Source of the DNA: Beroe ovata
Taxonomy: Eukaryota; Ctenophora; Nuda; Beroida; Beroidae
Assembly (NCBI GenBank): GCA_946803715.1
Contig: CAMPET010000006.1
Location: 178,460-242,459, forward strand
Direction of reading: 5' to 3'
Length of the DNA: 64,000 nucleotides
Position numbers and translations under genes: made by a program. Position 1 is the first letter of the stretch; each line of letters starts with the position of its first letter. Below the pieces are notes generated by a model. That model saw only the letters and a program-made list of their open reading frames with translations, made no database searches and was not told where the DNA came from. This document shows positions 1 through 13,600 of the stretch, one piece after another.

Positions 1-1662
1 GTGTGTGTGTGTGTGTTAAGAGAGTTTTGAAAGATATTGCTGTGTATAATATGCATATTGTGGTATCAACTTGTAGTGATAATTTGTAATGGAAATTTTA
101 CTGATGCAAAGTTTGTGATGGGATTATATCCCTACAATAATAATTTCGAGCTGCAATAAGAATTAGATTATCATTGAAAACATGATAAAAACACCGGGTT
201 TCGAATATCATTGCGATAATTCAATGACCAGCATGAAACGTTCTAAAGAACCAGATGTTTCTCGTGAAAAAGCATTTGTTTCATGCATCAACAATAGAAG
301 CAACGAAAAAGGTAAAGATATATCATTAAGAGATCACTAAAAGTGGACGTAAGCTGGTAATGTGGAAATGTTTCGAGAGATAAGATCCCATTTCATATTT
401 CAATTTATCAGCGAGCCCTCACAATTTCTGACGAGAAACATGAGATGATCAAAATATGTTCAATGGGTGCGGTGGGGAGAAATTCAAGGGAAATAACATG
501 ATAACACGTGTTTTAAAAGTAGTGGAGGTTATGTTCTAGAGTGTTGACAGCTGGGAAATGGAAATAGAGGCGCGGAAATGGGGGAGGAACAGAACAGGGT
601 GTGGGGGCATAGAAACACACACACGCACACACACACAGCGTATACAAAAGCAATGGGTATCTGCAACCTAACATGCATCATTAAGGGGAGGGAGAGAGAT
701 AGTGAAATGTATGATGCATATCACAAGCTATAATCCCATCGCTGGAGTTATCAAAACAACCTAATCTGAGGAGCAAAACAACATTACTGCGCGGCGGCGG
801 TACTGTGTGATTCACGATGTTGCCAGTGAACCGCAGCCAGGATAAGTAACTGGAGACAAACTAGTGAGGTGTAATCATGTCAGTTAGGTGTAATTATGTC
901 AGTTGTAATAATACTGCATCAGCTACACAACCCAGTGGGGGTAGATGAAATGAAATTAGAGAATATTCTAGAAATTCCCTTCACTGAAATACAAGGGAAA
1001 ATTGTACTATGTACAAGACGAGTACGAGGGCTTTCCATGTGTACAATAGAAAGGGGCAATAATGGACGACTCAATTCAAACTGAACGCGGGCTTATCAGG
1101 TACCTACCTACCTACAAACAATGAGTGAAATATAACAATGAGTCAGAGTAGTGTACCTCATTCCATGGTGTCGAGGTGTAATTAGGTGAGATGGAGAAAG
1201 TTGACCCCATCATCTTCTTCATCAGCATGATGATCACCTTGGAGACCGGATCTCCATCACCTTAGAGTGTTTTCATATCCATCAGCTAGGTCCTAGGTAT
1301 ATTGTATATGGGAAAGACAGGTTGAAAGAACATCATGTATGATGAAGTTTGTGCTTCGCCAAGAGGCGTGATGCCTGCATTGAAGTGGAAATGAGCTAAA
1401 GACTGGGCAACCACAGTAAAATAGGGAAGCAGAAATAGGATTGAATCATGCAAACATTTACTAATAATATACAGTTTGAAATCATAATGACGTTTTGTCA
1501 CTTGTGACAGCATCCCTCTCTCCCCCGTTTCTCCCTATATATAAAGATAGTCTGGACCCGAGGGGCCCACAAAATGATTATCCCAGGGGAATACTGCCTG
1601 GCTCTAGACAGCCGGAGTTGCCACGGACTCGCGGAGGGCGTACACTCCCGTTTCTCCACGTC
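1..1662. other. Intergenic, no gene seen
   Basis: The window opens in a (GT)n microsatellite (about 1-16). A (CA)n-rich tract lies near 608-638. The short open frames here have no domain, codon or splice support. This stretch lies downstream of the guanylyl cyclase stop codon and probably contains its 3' UTR, but I see no clear signal that marks its end. Confidence 0.5.
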
Positions 1663-4600
1663 TCAGTCCTCATCACTAAGACGGGTATCATGACTGTCTG
1701 CAGAGGGTCTCTTCTTAGAGTATCTCTTCACACCCATAGAACAGTTTGCCAGGGCGAACGCAGAGGGAGCCACTATCGTCTGGTTGGTGTCACGTCGTTT
1801 CATTGTCCGTCCCATGGTGTCAGTTGGTGTCACGGGTATCTCCTCCCTTTCCTCATCCTCCTCGTCATTATTACTGGTATCAATATTATCCAGCTCGTAA
1901 TGATGATGGGATGCGGAGAATCTGCCGGAATCGTGCTCTTCGTGATTGTACAACTTGGAGAGAGGCACACCCGCCGTCTGTTCTATACCTGTGATGATAA
2001 AATGATGAGGATAGGGAACTCATGTTTTTGTGTATCAAATGCTAAGTGACCCAAACACTTGCGCTGTGACCAGTCAGATCACAGAGTAGAATGAGAGGGG
2101 CGCATCGTGTGCTTATCGCCACATAGACACATGGATACACAGACAAACACACACACATCCACCTTTCTCATCGAGAGGGTCACTGAGAATCTGGCTAGCT
2201 GACGAACTACTGCACGTGTCGGTGGAATCGTTACGGTACTTATCAGTATAGTTAGCACTACTGCTGCTGGGTTCAGGGATTGTTATCAGGAAGTTTGCAC
2301 CCCGCTCCTCAACTCGACCCCGGAAGTACAGACTCTCGTCACTCTCCTTACGGAAGGGAGTGGACATTCGCTGCTTCTTCGTGTTCTCACTGCAAACCGC
2401 GTCATGTGAATGAATGACATGGATAGTTATATACCTAGAACTAGAAGTAGAACTATTAGGATTGTCTAAGTGTGGGTTGTGGAATGCGTCGTGTAAAAAA
2501 GTGATCTTCAGTGAGACTAATTCGTCAAAACTGGAATCTAATGAAAAGATGATCACATGATGTAGATGAAACAGTCATATACGTACAATATGAGATTTCC
2601 GCCGTCAGGTTCGGAGAATGCTCGCCGAGCGATACGCTCCATCTCAAACACGTTCTGTTTGTCCACTACGGGCTTCCGCATCTTGTCTATCATCAACATT
2701 GAGTACCTAGGCGTTGAATCGGTTTTTGCAGAAGACTTCTGCAATTAATGTGACAGCAAATGAGGTACAATGACACGTTATTAACTGAACATTTGTGAAT
2801 TGTGATACTTCTCCCAAATTATAATCTGTTCACCACTCATCTACTCACGAGACACTATTCTGCATCTCTATCTTAGAGCTGCTCAGTCGCTTTGACACCA
2901 CATTACCCAATGACACCACACTGCTCTCCTGCCCAATACTCTGCGAGCAGCTATAGTCCGTACTACAGTTCGACACTTTCCGGAGGTCGGAAATGGTACT
3001 TTCGGCGACGCACGATGACGCAACGGACTCCGTGTCGGAGCCAGCGTCACCGGACCTAGCTAGACGGAGTGTCTCCTTGGGGAGCTCCCACTCGAACCCC
3101 TGCCGTCCTGGGGGGTTGGGTTGAGATGATACATTTACATTGATGAAAAAGTTTAAATGGAGAGAGGGATATCAAGTGATCTATTGGGAGTGTCAGTAAC
3201 GTTACCCACCGACAACGAAGTATGTTTGGTGTTCACCCCTATTTTTGAGTGTCACCAATCCGTTCCTGGCCACTATCTTAAACAAACCACCCTCCTTCAG
3301 GAGATCCACAGTTGCCTTGCTCGTGTGGATGGTAAAGGGTTTCCCGGTACCTATCATAACAGGGGATAAATCACATAATTGGCCCATGTTCCTAGGTTAC
3401 CAATGACCAATCCGTTTCTGGGAAAAGAACACATGGCTGGTCATTTGAAAGCAATATCAACACTCACTTTCCAAGCGGGAGGTAAAGTTGACTGTATCTC
3501 CAAAAAGGCAATACCGCGGATTAAGTTTCCCTATTACACCAGCAGCCAAGTAGCCTGGCATGAAAATAAAGTTATTGACCCTTCCTGGAAAACGCGATGA
3601 AATACAACCACGGCATATTGAACTTTTTGGAGCCCCAAAAAGTGATCACATCCGCAACTCACCAGAGTGGATACCGATTCTGATCTGAACTCTCATGTCA
3701 GGGTACCCCTCTATCTCGATCTCATTGACTCTGCTGAGCACAAACAGTGCAAAGTTGGCTATGAAACCAGCATGGTAACAACTGAAAAGACATAGTATTG
3801 ATTTTGAGACACATCTTCGGTCTGGTTATCGGGCAGTAGTAATACCAACACCTTTCTTGGTATCTCATGTTACGTCTGGGTGGTTTCTCCTACTCATGCA
3901 CAAATAACCAGTTTGTACTCCTCATCCTGATATCTCAGTGTCGACAATTCATGGATTGGAATTCAGCACTATGTTCAAACTAGATCTGGCTAAGAGAGTT
4001 GTCATGCGTCCATTGATAATTGAGTCACCTCCCTTAGCCAAGGCCTCAGAGGAGCGTCGAACGATCCATTATATCACTACATTACCTATACAGCCGCCCA
4101 GAGAGAGAGAGTGATATAGATTGTATTCGAGCCACCTGGTAACCCACGTGACAAAGTGGTCACTACTGGTAACAGGCATGTCACTATGACTACCATGTGG
4201 GTTCATATACCTCACTCTGTACCATCCTAACGACGGGTCACATGAAATACGAGTCTCTCACATTTCTGGTAGAGGGCCAATGACCATCTAACATTGTGCA
4301 TATTGTGCTGTGGTAGTGATTTGAATCTGTCGACTTAGAGTACAATACATTGTGTATGTGTATAGATTGTATAAATTGGAGCTGTTTAGTGCTTTCATTG
4401 ATTTTCATCTCATTTGCCTCTCATACTTGTGAGTAGCTTGCCCTTCATCTCATTTGCCTCTCATACTTGTGAGTAGCTTGCCCTTTCCATCACTCCCTTC
4501 TTTCTCATTACCATCTACACTTATCAAGGCATATCTGACACTATGATGCGAAGTATTGTCTTGTCACTGTTGCTGGTGGAAGCTTGCTACGCTATACTTT

Positions 4601-7600
4601 GTAAAGTGGGCAGCACTGTGCAGGAGGAGCAGGTTGACCACGCCCCTGTCGACACTCCCTGCCCAAACCATGACACTTGTAGTAGGTAACTAAAAAGTCA
4701 TGCAATTGCGCGGCAATTCATACACCGCATGCTTCTTCTGTTTATTTTTTGATACAAGATTCTATCAACTCCTCAATATTATTCATAGCTGACAATTGAC
4801 ATAACTTAGACCTTTCTCGAAGTTCCTGAGACTCCCCCCACCCTTCACCTAATATCTCACGTCCTACCCAGTTACGTGACACAGGAACTTGCCGGTGCAG
4901 TGAGCACGACGGTTTACCAGTGTGGACCCTGTCCGACTACACAACACCAGTTCTCCCCGTGCGACGAGTGTTCCACAGATCTGTGTAATGGTGCGCCGAG
5001 TAAACTGAGTGTCATCATACTACCTGTTATTCTGTCTGTGCTGTGGTCAGTCATGATAGTGGTGTAAGACTAGGGATCTCTCAATCATGCTACTAGACGA
5101 GAGATCTGAGGCAAAGATTCAGATGTAATCAAGTGATTCGTTGTGCATGTTGTCCGCAGTGAAAGTGAATGGATCATGGAGGTACAATTCAGAAATTATG
5201 AAGACAGCTCAGTTGATTTCATATGTCTTTAATCAGTTAATCTGACTTTTGAGCAAATCGACTCAGTTTTTAGCAGTTATTTTATCTGATGAGCGTCGCG
5301 TCTGTATGAATTCAGTGTAAAAAAGCGGAATGTCAACTCACTTTCTCTCCTGTCGAACAGGTAGGCCAGACATGACAAGGTAAGAATCGTTGATAGTCTC
5401 GACCTTGTACAATTTCTCCTGAAAACAGCTCACAATCGTGTCCAGTACCTCGTAAAGCTGGGAGGAGAGTAAAGTGTGTGTGTCATCGCAAGGAAATATC
5501 TTCGATTCGATTATTATCCGGATTTTGGTTTAATTACATCCATGAATTTGTGGTTCGTGTGTTGAGGAAGTTGTCAAACTTCAATATCCGTCCTCGAATT
5601 CTCACCCAAATTGTGTTCTATATCCGTTCTTACCCCATTGAGGAACTCCACAATGATCTTAGGGTCCTCTCTGAACTTCTTCAGTTGTGATATCTTGGCG
5701 AAGTTATAGATATCGCTGAAGTAAAGGGACACCTGCAAGAGTAACATGTTTTGTAACCGTGACAAGACAGACAATTGAAATTGTCTAGAAAAACAAGGAG
5801 TTAAGATACATGACCATTGACCCAGCAGGTCATATCATCTGACCTCTGCTTGCTCGAAAGCAGGTTGTCTGCCTGCCTTGATACAAGATGCTATCTGCCG
5901 TGGTAACATCTTCTGAAGCAACTTTTCAAACTCGAGTCTCTCCTTCATCAACTTTTCTTCCATTTCTACAGAGGAATAAGGGGTGTGGCGTTTGTTTGCG
6001 CCACACAAATCGCACTGTACAATAAATATTAATCTAATTGGATATCAATTCAATATATCTCTTCTACCTTTGACTTTCATATCCAATCCGAAGGAGTACT
6101 CCTCCATTTTAGATGCAATGAAATCCCCGAAACTCTGACCCGGAACAGTGCCCCAACGTTCCAAAATCGCTGATATCGTCGGGAAAGAGGGCCTCTTGAT
6201 CGGTGCCTGACACCAACAATCCTTCACAAGTTTTAGCAGGTCCTCATTGTCATTACAGTTGTTCAGCGTCAGCTGAAGGTTATAAATTGTTAAAAGAGGA
6301 GGGGTATACCGATTTCCACTGAGATAGAACTAGAGTCTAAAATAGTGTCGTCTGAGGATCGATTAAGCAATGACGTATCATACGTTCAGTACCTGAGGTC
6401 TGAATGGGGGTTCAGTGTTCTCCTTCACTCGAGTAATAATCTCCGTGAAGGAAGAACTGTCCTTCTCATCATGGCAGAAAGGGAGTAGCCCTGTCAGAAC
6501 ATGACAGCTCACCATCGCAAAACTGTACGTGTCACAACGACACAGGGTCAGCAGTCTGCCCGTCCTCTTAGTGGCTGTTACCAGCAGCAGCTCGGGTGCT
6601 GTCCAAAGCAGCTGGGCATTGAACTTCTCAACATTGGTCTGGTCTTCGTCCAGTAGGTCCCGGATGGCAGGAGGTTCAAAGTCACTGACTTTAACCGTCC
6701 ACCTGCTGTCCACCAGACAGTTGGACGTCTTGAGGTTGTTGTGAGGGATATTGAGGGTGGTATGGAGGTGGTTTACCCCGCGGCATATGTCGAGCAGGAC
6801 GTGTATCTTGAACTCGAAGTTGTCCATTATATTCATGGGGTTAGCTTGTAGTACATCCAACATGCTCCCGTTAGAGCAGTGCAGTTGGACCAGCTGCAGG
6901 TTGCCCGGTCTCTCCAATACACCCGTGAGAAAGTTAACATTCTCGTTCTTACCTCCCACCCGTTTCATCAGCTCTGTGACGAGGTCGTAGTTCTTCACAA
7001 TGTTCACCTCACTGCTGCAGTATATCTCCTTCACGAAAACACCACAGTTTTTATACTTCCCGCAGGAGTTTCGAGTGTTTTTGTACGTCTTTGGGAATGC
7101 CCCGTTGAAATATTTGTGGGTAGGGAACTCCGAGTTATCATCAAAGTGAAAGTCTGCCTTGTCCAACGCCCAGTGCTTTTGGGAGGAGATGCACTTTCGT
7201 TTCTTGTAGAGATGGTTGGTGAACCAAGCTATGGCAGACGTAATACCCAGGGTTGCCAGAAGGGGCAAGATGATAAATACTGCCTTTAGTCCACCTTCGT
7301 TGAGGACAAATGCTGAGACTGGCAAGAGATCGTCTACCCACTGGATTTTCCGACCTGTTGTTACGGGTTATTAATACGCACAGTATCTACTATCCACTAT
7401 CCAGCTTCAATTTCAAAGTTGAAAACGTCCAAAACTTCACCGCGAAAACTCACCAGTAACGGATATTGCCGGGCAGTAAACCTCCTCACAACTATTTATC
7501 CATGACATGAAGTTGACATTGCCGTTGCCATGGTAAAACTTAACTCCCACCCCGAGATTCCTCCACCCAGTGAGCGTATCCAGGGTTATGGGACCGGAGT

Positions 7601-10600
7601 ACAAGTTGAGGGCATCTCGCTGAGCGAATGTGCGTAGATCCACTGTCTTATTGTCACGTGTCACAAACTGGGCAAGGAGACTCATCGCGTCTGCCAGGAG
7701 CAGGTCAAGTCCACTGGTGTCAAAGGGGGGAGATAGGTTGTAGTCACTCTCAAACTGCGATCTGGGGAAGTTATGGTGAGCACAGCATTCAGCAAGTGAT
7801 ATATTGGTAGTTCTCATCGGCTACTGGGGAAATCGAGCAAGAAGAACTACAACATGAGTAAGAACAACCATACGTGGGTAAGATTTTGTAAGAGATATTT
7901 CCCTGAATGAAAAATGTCTTTTTCAAAAACTGTCATAACATCGATCAGCTTATCCAGATGCTTTTAAAGTCAGAAATTTTATGACGGTTATTAACAACAA
8001 TGATCATCGATCATGGCACCTTCTCCCGATTGTACATTCTCAGGACTGGCGTTATCCTGCTTACAGATGATAACTTCAGTAGGAGACCCAATTATCCGCC
8101 ATACCCGACCCCAAATCTCCTTCAACCCACCAACACTGACACTGAGACAGTTAAATATTGTATTGCTGTAGAGTAGTGGATTCACCACACAGTTCATAGG
8201 GATGATAATTACTGTGATGTATGAGTAGAATTTGGAGAAATCGTACACCTCCCCGTAATAGAGAAGAGATATGATCATGATGGGGAAACCACAGAGCACA
8301 TCTGTGACGACTATCAGGAAGATCTTGAACTCCAGCTTATTCTGCCGGGAGTTGTTACCCCTATTAGCTGTTGGGGTACCCCGGGATACCTTACAGATGG
8401 TGATGTAAGTGATGATTATAACGAGGAAACAGACAAAGTTGAAGGAAGTGATGATGAGAGAGTATAGATATTGAGGATCATCCTTCTGAACAAGCAACTT
8501 GAAGATGCAAACACCATCGTTCCCATAGAAATGGACCTTTTCTCCTCTTACACCTGTCAAGGTATGAAAAGTCATACAAGCTGTCAGCTGGATTAGACTC
8601 GATTCTGGGAGGGGAAGGAAGAGTTTTTATGCGTTCAGCCTCACCTCCTTGATCAGAAGTAAACATGTATCTTACTCCAGCTCGCATCCTTTTCCACTCT
8701 ACAGCGTAATCGGCCGGGAGATGGAATCGTCCAAAGTACGACCTAATGATCTTGACATGGAGACTTCTCGACACTGAACCAGTGAACAGGGGATTCTCAT
8801 GGTAGTAGAGACCGTTCACAAAGTAGTCCTCCAGGGAATCGAGAATAGGGACTATTGCTATGAGAACAGAAAGAAAAACAACCATGCTCGGAATGATGAT
8901 AAGTTTAGCTTGTGTCCTTCTGCTCGACAAATTTTCAGGAATTGTTCTTCTGGAGGTCACTGTCAATAACCGGACAATTCCAAGGCAGGCCATCGAGAGT
9001 GGGGATAATTGGGAAGAGACTGTATGGATGATGCCAATATTTGAACAGGTGTCACTGGTTAACCATTGGTATCTCTTCTTACAGTATTCTTCACCCATAT
9101 AATCGTCAAAGATGTATAGTTCAACGAGGTAGAGTCCCTTTAGGAAGTCGCCAATAGCTATCAACATAACCAGAATCCATGTGATGGCCGTTGGGTAAAT
9201 TTTGGATTTTCGGAGCTGGAGAACTGAATCTGCAAAGGCGATGAGGTTGAAGAAGATGGCCAATGAGCCTTTCACGATGGCTATGAGTGCTAATCTCTCG
9301 CCCATGATTATTCTTAGTGAGCATTGATCATTGCACTCATCGGAGAAGTCTGTGCAATCAATAAATCCATACCATTTCCCGTCAACTGATATGAAGGTAT
9401 TTGATTCCTCACAGTGAAAATGATTGCTACACATGTCCTCATCACTGCCGTCTCCGCAATCATCCACCAGATCACAGACATTCCTGTAGGGGACACAATT
9501 CTTGTTGTTACACTCGAACAACTCAGCATTATAAGTTCCTCCACTCTCCCTTACCACAACGGTCAGATCATTGTCCTCTGTCAAAGTCAGGACCCTCTTT
9601 TCCAAATTTACACAAGTTTCCCCTCGCACTGGTCTCAGCGGACAAGTTGCATCCTTACACCGTCCCCCACAACTCAGGTAGACGTAGCTCTCCCCATATG
9701 TGAACCGGCAGTCAACAGTCCCTTCCCCACTTGGGATGTCGAGCATTCGTTGTGAAGCAAAGGCTGCCTCTGCCCCGGGCGGAGTGAATTGTAGCTGGTA
9801 ATCGCAACTCATAGAGAATGATCGCAGCATCTCGCCAAGTCCTCGGACACAAAGACCAATCTGCTTGGAGTGGTCAGACAAGGTCAGCGCTGTGTTGGAG
9901 ACTTTTTTCTGACCTCTAGAAACTTCACACAGGACGTTTTCATTGGCGCAAGTGTTGATTCTATCACAAAGCAGCCAGGGAGAAATGAAACCGTCACTTC
10001 CAAAACAGATAAGAGCATCCGTACAAGTCCCATTTGGGTTTGTATACCTCTCGTAGGGGTGAGTGCCACATTGCTTCCAGAATTGTCGATCTTCGTCCAT
10101 ACCGTTCTCACAGTCCACGTGTCCATCATACAGCCATGTCCGGGGAATTGGTAGAGCGTCCGTGCGTGTTTCATTGATTCGTCTGACGCAGCTGACTTTT
10201 CCAAGGACGGCTGAACACAATGGACTGCTCTCATCAGAGTTCATGGGACAGTGTCTGGTACCATCACACAGCAGAGCCTTGTGGATGTAGCAGCCAGTTT
10301 CAATGAGGACACATTGGTCATCGTATCCGTCATCACAAATGCCGAATCCCCGACATAGACCATCCCAAGAGACATCAGATGGATGGGAGTCAACATCACA
10401 TGAAATCGCTACTCTGTGAGGATCCGAACAGTTCACTTGGTCATGACCATTGTCACAGATAACGGAACTCAGTGACGATTCTTGTGGAGGAACTGCACAG
10501 ATTTGAGTTGGATGTAGGACCCTGGAGTAGGTCAGAGAAGCATTCCCAGCACTACTTGTAGCGGGGCAAGTTCGCACTCCCGGTATTATATCACAGTTCT

Positions 10601-13600
10601 GTTCGTCCTCCCCGTGTGTACAAGTGTTTTTCCCGTCACAAATAGCACTACCCGGGATGTACAGAAGCCGAACATTCTCATGAATCGTAGTGGAACTGGG
10701 ATCGTTCCCCTCACACCACATCCCATAGGTCACGCCGTTACAATCAGACTCGTCCTGACAGTACTGACAACTACACACCCCATCACAAACACGGTCCACT
10801 GCTATCGTCTGCGTGGCATGCAACCAGTTACCATGACAATGATACTGTTCACTGTTCCTGTTGTGACAGTCTGCCTGTCTGTCCACGCTGAGGCAACTGT
10901 CAGTGCTGCAGAGATCGTCCACAGGATAGGTTGTTGCTAGTAGTGAGAAGGCCACGGGACATATGAATGCACCGCAAAGGTACCTGTTTCCTTCCCCAAA
11001 GTCTGTGTAGCCGAGGCATTGCACATGACCACAAGTTTGGTAGAATGATGGATCGGAAATACAGATATTGCTGAATGTGGCATCACACCCGCTATCACCC
11101 ATTTGCACGGAATACCGATCGTTGGATGAAGGGCACTCGAACACCAACTCCCCGGAGCTGGTCGTACCACATGTTCGTTTCAGATACTTTGATTTCCTGA
11201 CACCGACTTCAGTAAGTTTACACTCGTCGTCACCCTCTGACAGTATGGTGGTAAGTAAAACACCCAGGCAGAGAACCAGGAAAAAACACTAAGAATAAGG
11301 ATAGTTCAGTGTTGATCACGGGATCACTGATCACACATTCTTCAGACTTACCAACAGATTCGACTTGGAACAGAGGAGTTAGGCACAGAACGATAAAAAT
11401 CATTGACTCAATGAAACCTTGCTCATCGAGCGCTGGTTGAGCCATGAATGGAAGCGATTAGGGACTGCTATAACTAATAAATACTAGCATACTTGAATGG
11501 GTACCGAGTGGTGTCAGAAATGAGGAAGATTCATGAGTAGTAAGATGATATAACGAAAATCGTTGGTTTGGAATCCGAATATGCGAGAGGATGAACAGAA
11601 ACTGCAGGTACAAGGAATGTCATGAGGTTTTTGTCAAAATGATGAAGTGGTTGCTCAATGCTCAATGGCTCATATTATGTAGTATGTACATGTTATAATT
11701 ACAAAGTTATAATTACAATGTTATCTGCGCTCAAGAATAGCCCTGTACTGGGAGTTCCAGAAGTTACTCTCTATTCAAACTATAGTCTGAGAATGAATGA
11801 ACAAAGCCCAAACTTAGCATACATAATATGTTCCATCATAACGTTTAGGGGGGAGGAGAATAGAATATGGCACAGCACCGTGGATATTTCAAGCTACCTG
11901 GTGTAACAAGCGGTAATTTACATATTTCTAGCAATTAACATAACAAAAAACTCGCGGTCACAAAATGAACAGCCTGAGGAATAGCTAAACGCAGCGACAC
12001 TCAAAACCTCCTCTTTACAATAACAACGAATCCGGTGAGGACAAATAACAGAATGAAACAAAAAGATCGTTAAAAAGGTGCACAGTTTTATAGCAGGCAA
12101 ACATCTGGCTACCTCCGCCTGTCCCTTCTTTCGAACGATACACTATATGTACAGCTTACAGAGAAGAGGTATTATTGGCAGAGGAGATCACAGGTCGCCA
12201 GATGTTGTAAACCGCACATTATCGCACAAGAATCAAGATGAAAACTGTCAACGGCTCCTACAGAGATCGATCCTGTTAACAGATCGATCCTGTTAACACC
12301 CTACACAGTACACATGACAAACCTGTTAGCAGCAGCGAGATCTGTCCAGTGGGTGGATAGGATGACCGTGTAACGGAGAGCGGAGGTTAACACCTCACCG
12401 TCCACTTCGTAGTCAGTCCACATTCGGGTACAGTTAGTGGACATGAGCACGTCCCCCTCTTCACTCATCATCTGTCCGAATATGTCCAGGAAAACAACAA
12501 CTCGGCCAGGCACTAGGTACCCTGGAGAATAGAATCGGTTTTAGCACCTTGAGCCTGAATAGTGAACCAGCTATCTTCTAGAGAGGACTGAAATCATATC
12601 ACGTAAAACATGATGAATTTATTCGAGTTGCCATGGAAATGAAAGATTACCACTCGATTACTCCACCCAGGGATAACTTCACCACTCACCATCTCGGTAT
12701 GAAGTGGTTAGGTATCGCTGGAGCTCACAAACATGACCGATAAACACGAATATATTGGATGACTGGGACGACTTAACGAAGGTTGAGAAGTAGTTCGAGT
12801 CCTTCTGGTAACTGTCCAAAGTGAAAATGTACTTGTCGGCCCTGTTCTCTAAAATTGAAATGTGGTTGAGTGAGACCCTTTAAACTGTGATTGTGGGATA
12901 GATAAAAGTTGACAAGATCGAAAATTCCCGCTGGCACAAAGCTCCATACTACCAAGTTGGGGAATTGTCATATCATCCGCTACAGTCATCTGTGCCAGTT
13001 CCTTTATGTTGTCCTGCAGGTAGAGCCACGACTTCCAGTACCAGGGTAAACTAGATACCAGGAAGTTGACTCTCGTCCACTCAAAGTGGTTCAACAAGTT
13101 GAATAACGCTTTTGTGGACGTCCAGAACTGGGGGTTAATGGGGAGTTGGGAGCCGTTGTCAACCAAGATAAGTGTGGCTATGGAAACCGTGGGAATGTTG
13201 AGGAATGTTGCCATCTCTAGAGCAACTTTGGAGTGTGCCAAACCAACACAGTGGTTCATCTTGTCTGTCTGAGAGGAAAGGACAGATGGTTCTGTTAAGA
13301 GATGAATAGGATTCACGATCACTATCACGGGAATAGGAGTTTCCGAGGGCCCACTACGCCACTTTCTGCACGATTAAAAAAGAGAAATGATAGTGGCTGA
13401 ACTCACATTATTGAAGAGTGGCTTGGTGACATCCGCATCAAGCACGAGATTGTTGTCATTGCTGTTAACAATGTTGACAGTCACCACAATGTTGCTGTAG
13501 GCTGATAGGATCTTGTCTCTGGCAGTAGCCGCAATGTCACCAAGTCCACTCTCTGGGTACTCAACTGTGGGAGAGAGAATGAAGTCAGTGTCACGGAGTG

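Noticed and set aside
896..1084. Small open frame near the left end
   Set aside because: 62 residues, no domain, no splice context, low coding character.
1495..2049. 184-residue plus-strand open frame
   Set aside because: Overlaps the cyclase tail exons on the minus strand, which fit in phase with their neighbours; the plus-strand protein has no recognisable features.
8478..8644. Frameshift in the nested GPCR
   Set aside because: The frame change is explained by a 91-bp GT-AG intron (8644-8554) with matching phase.
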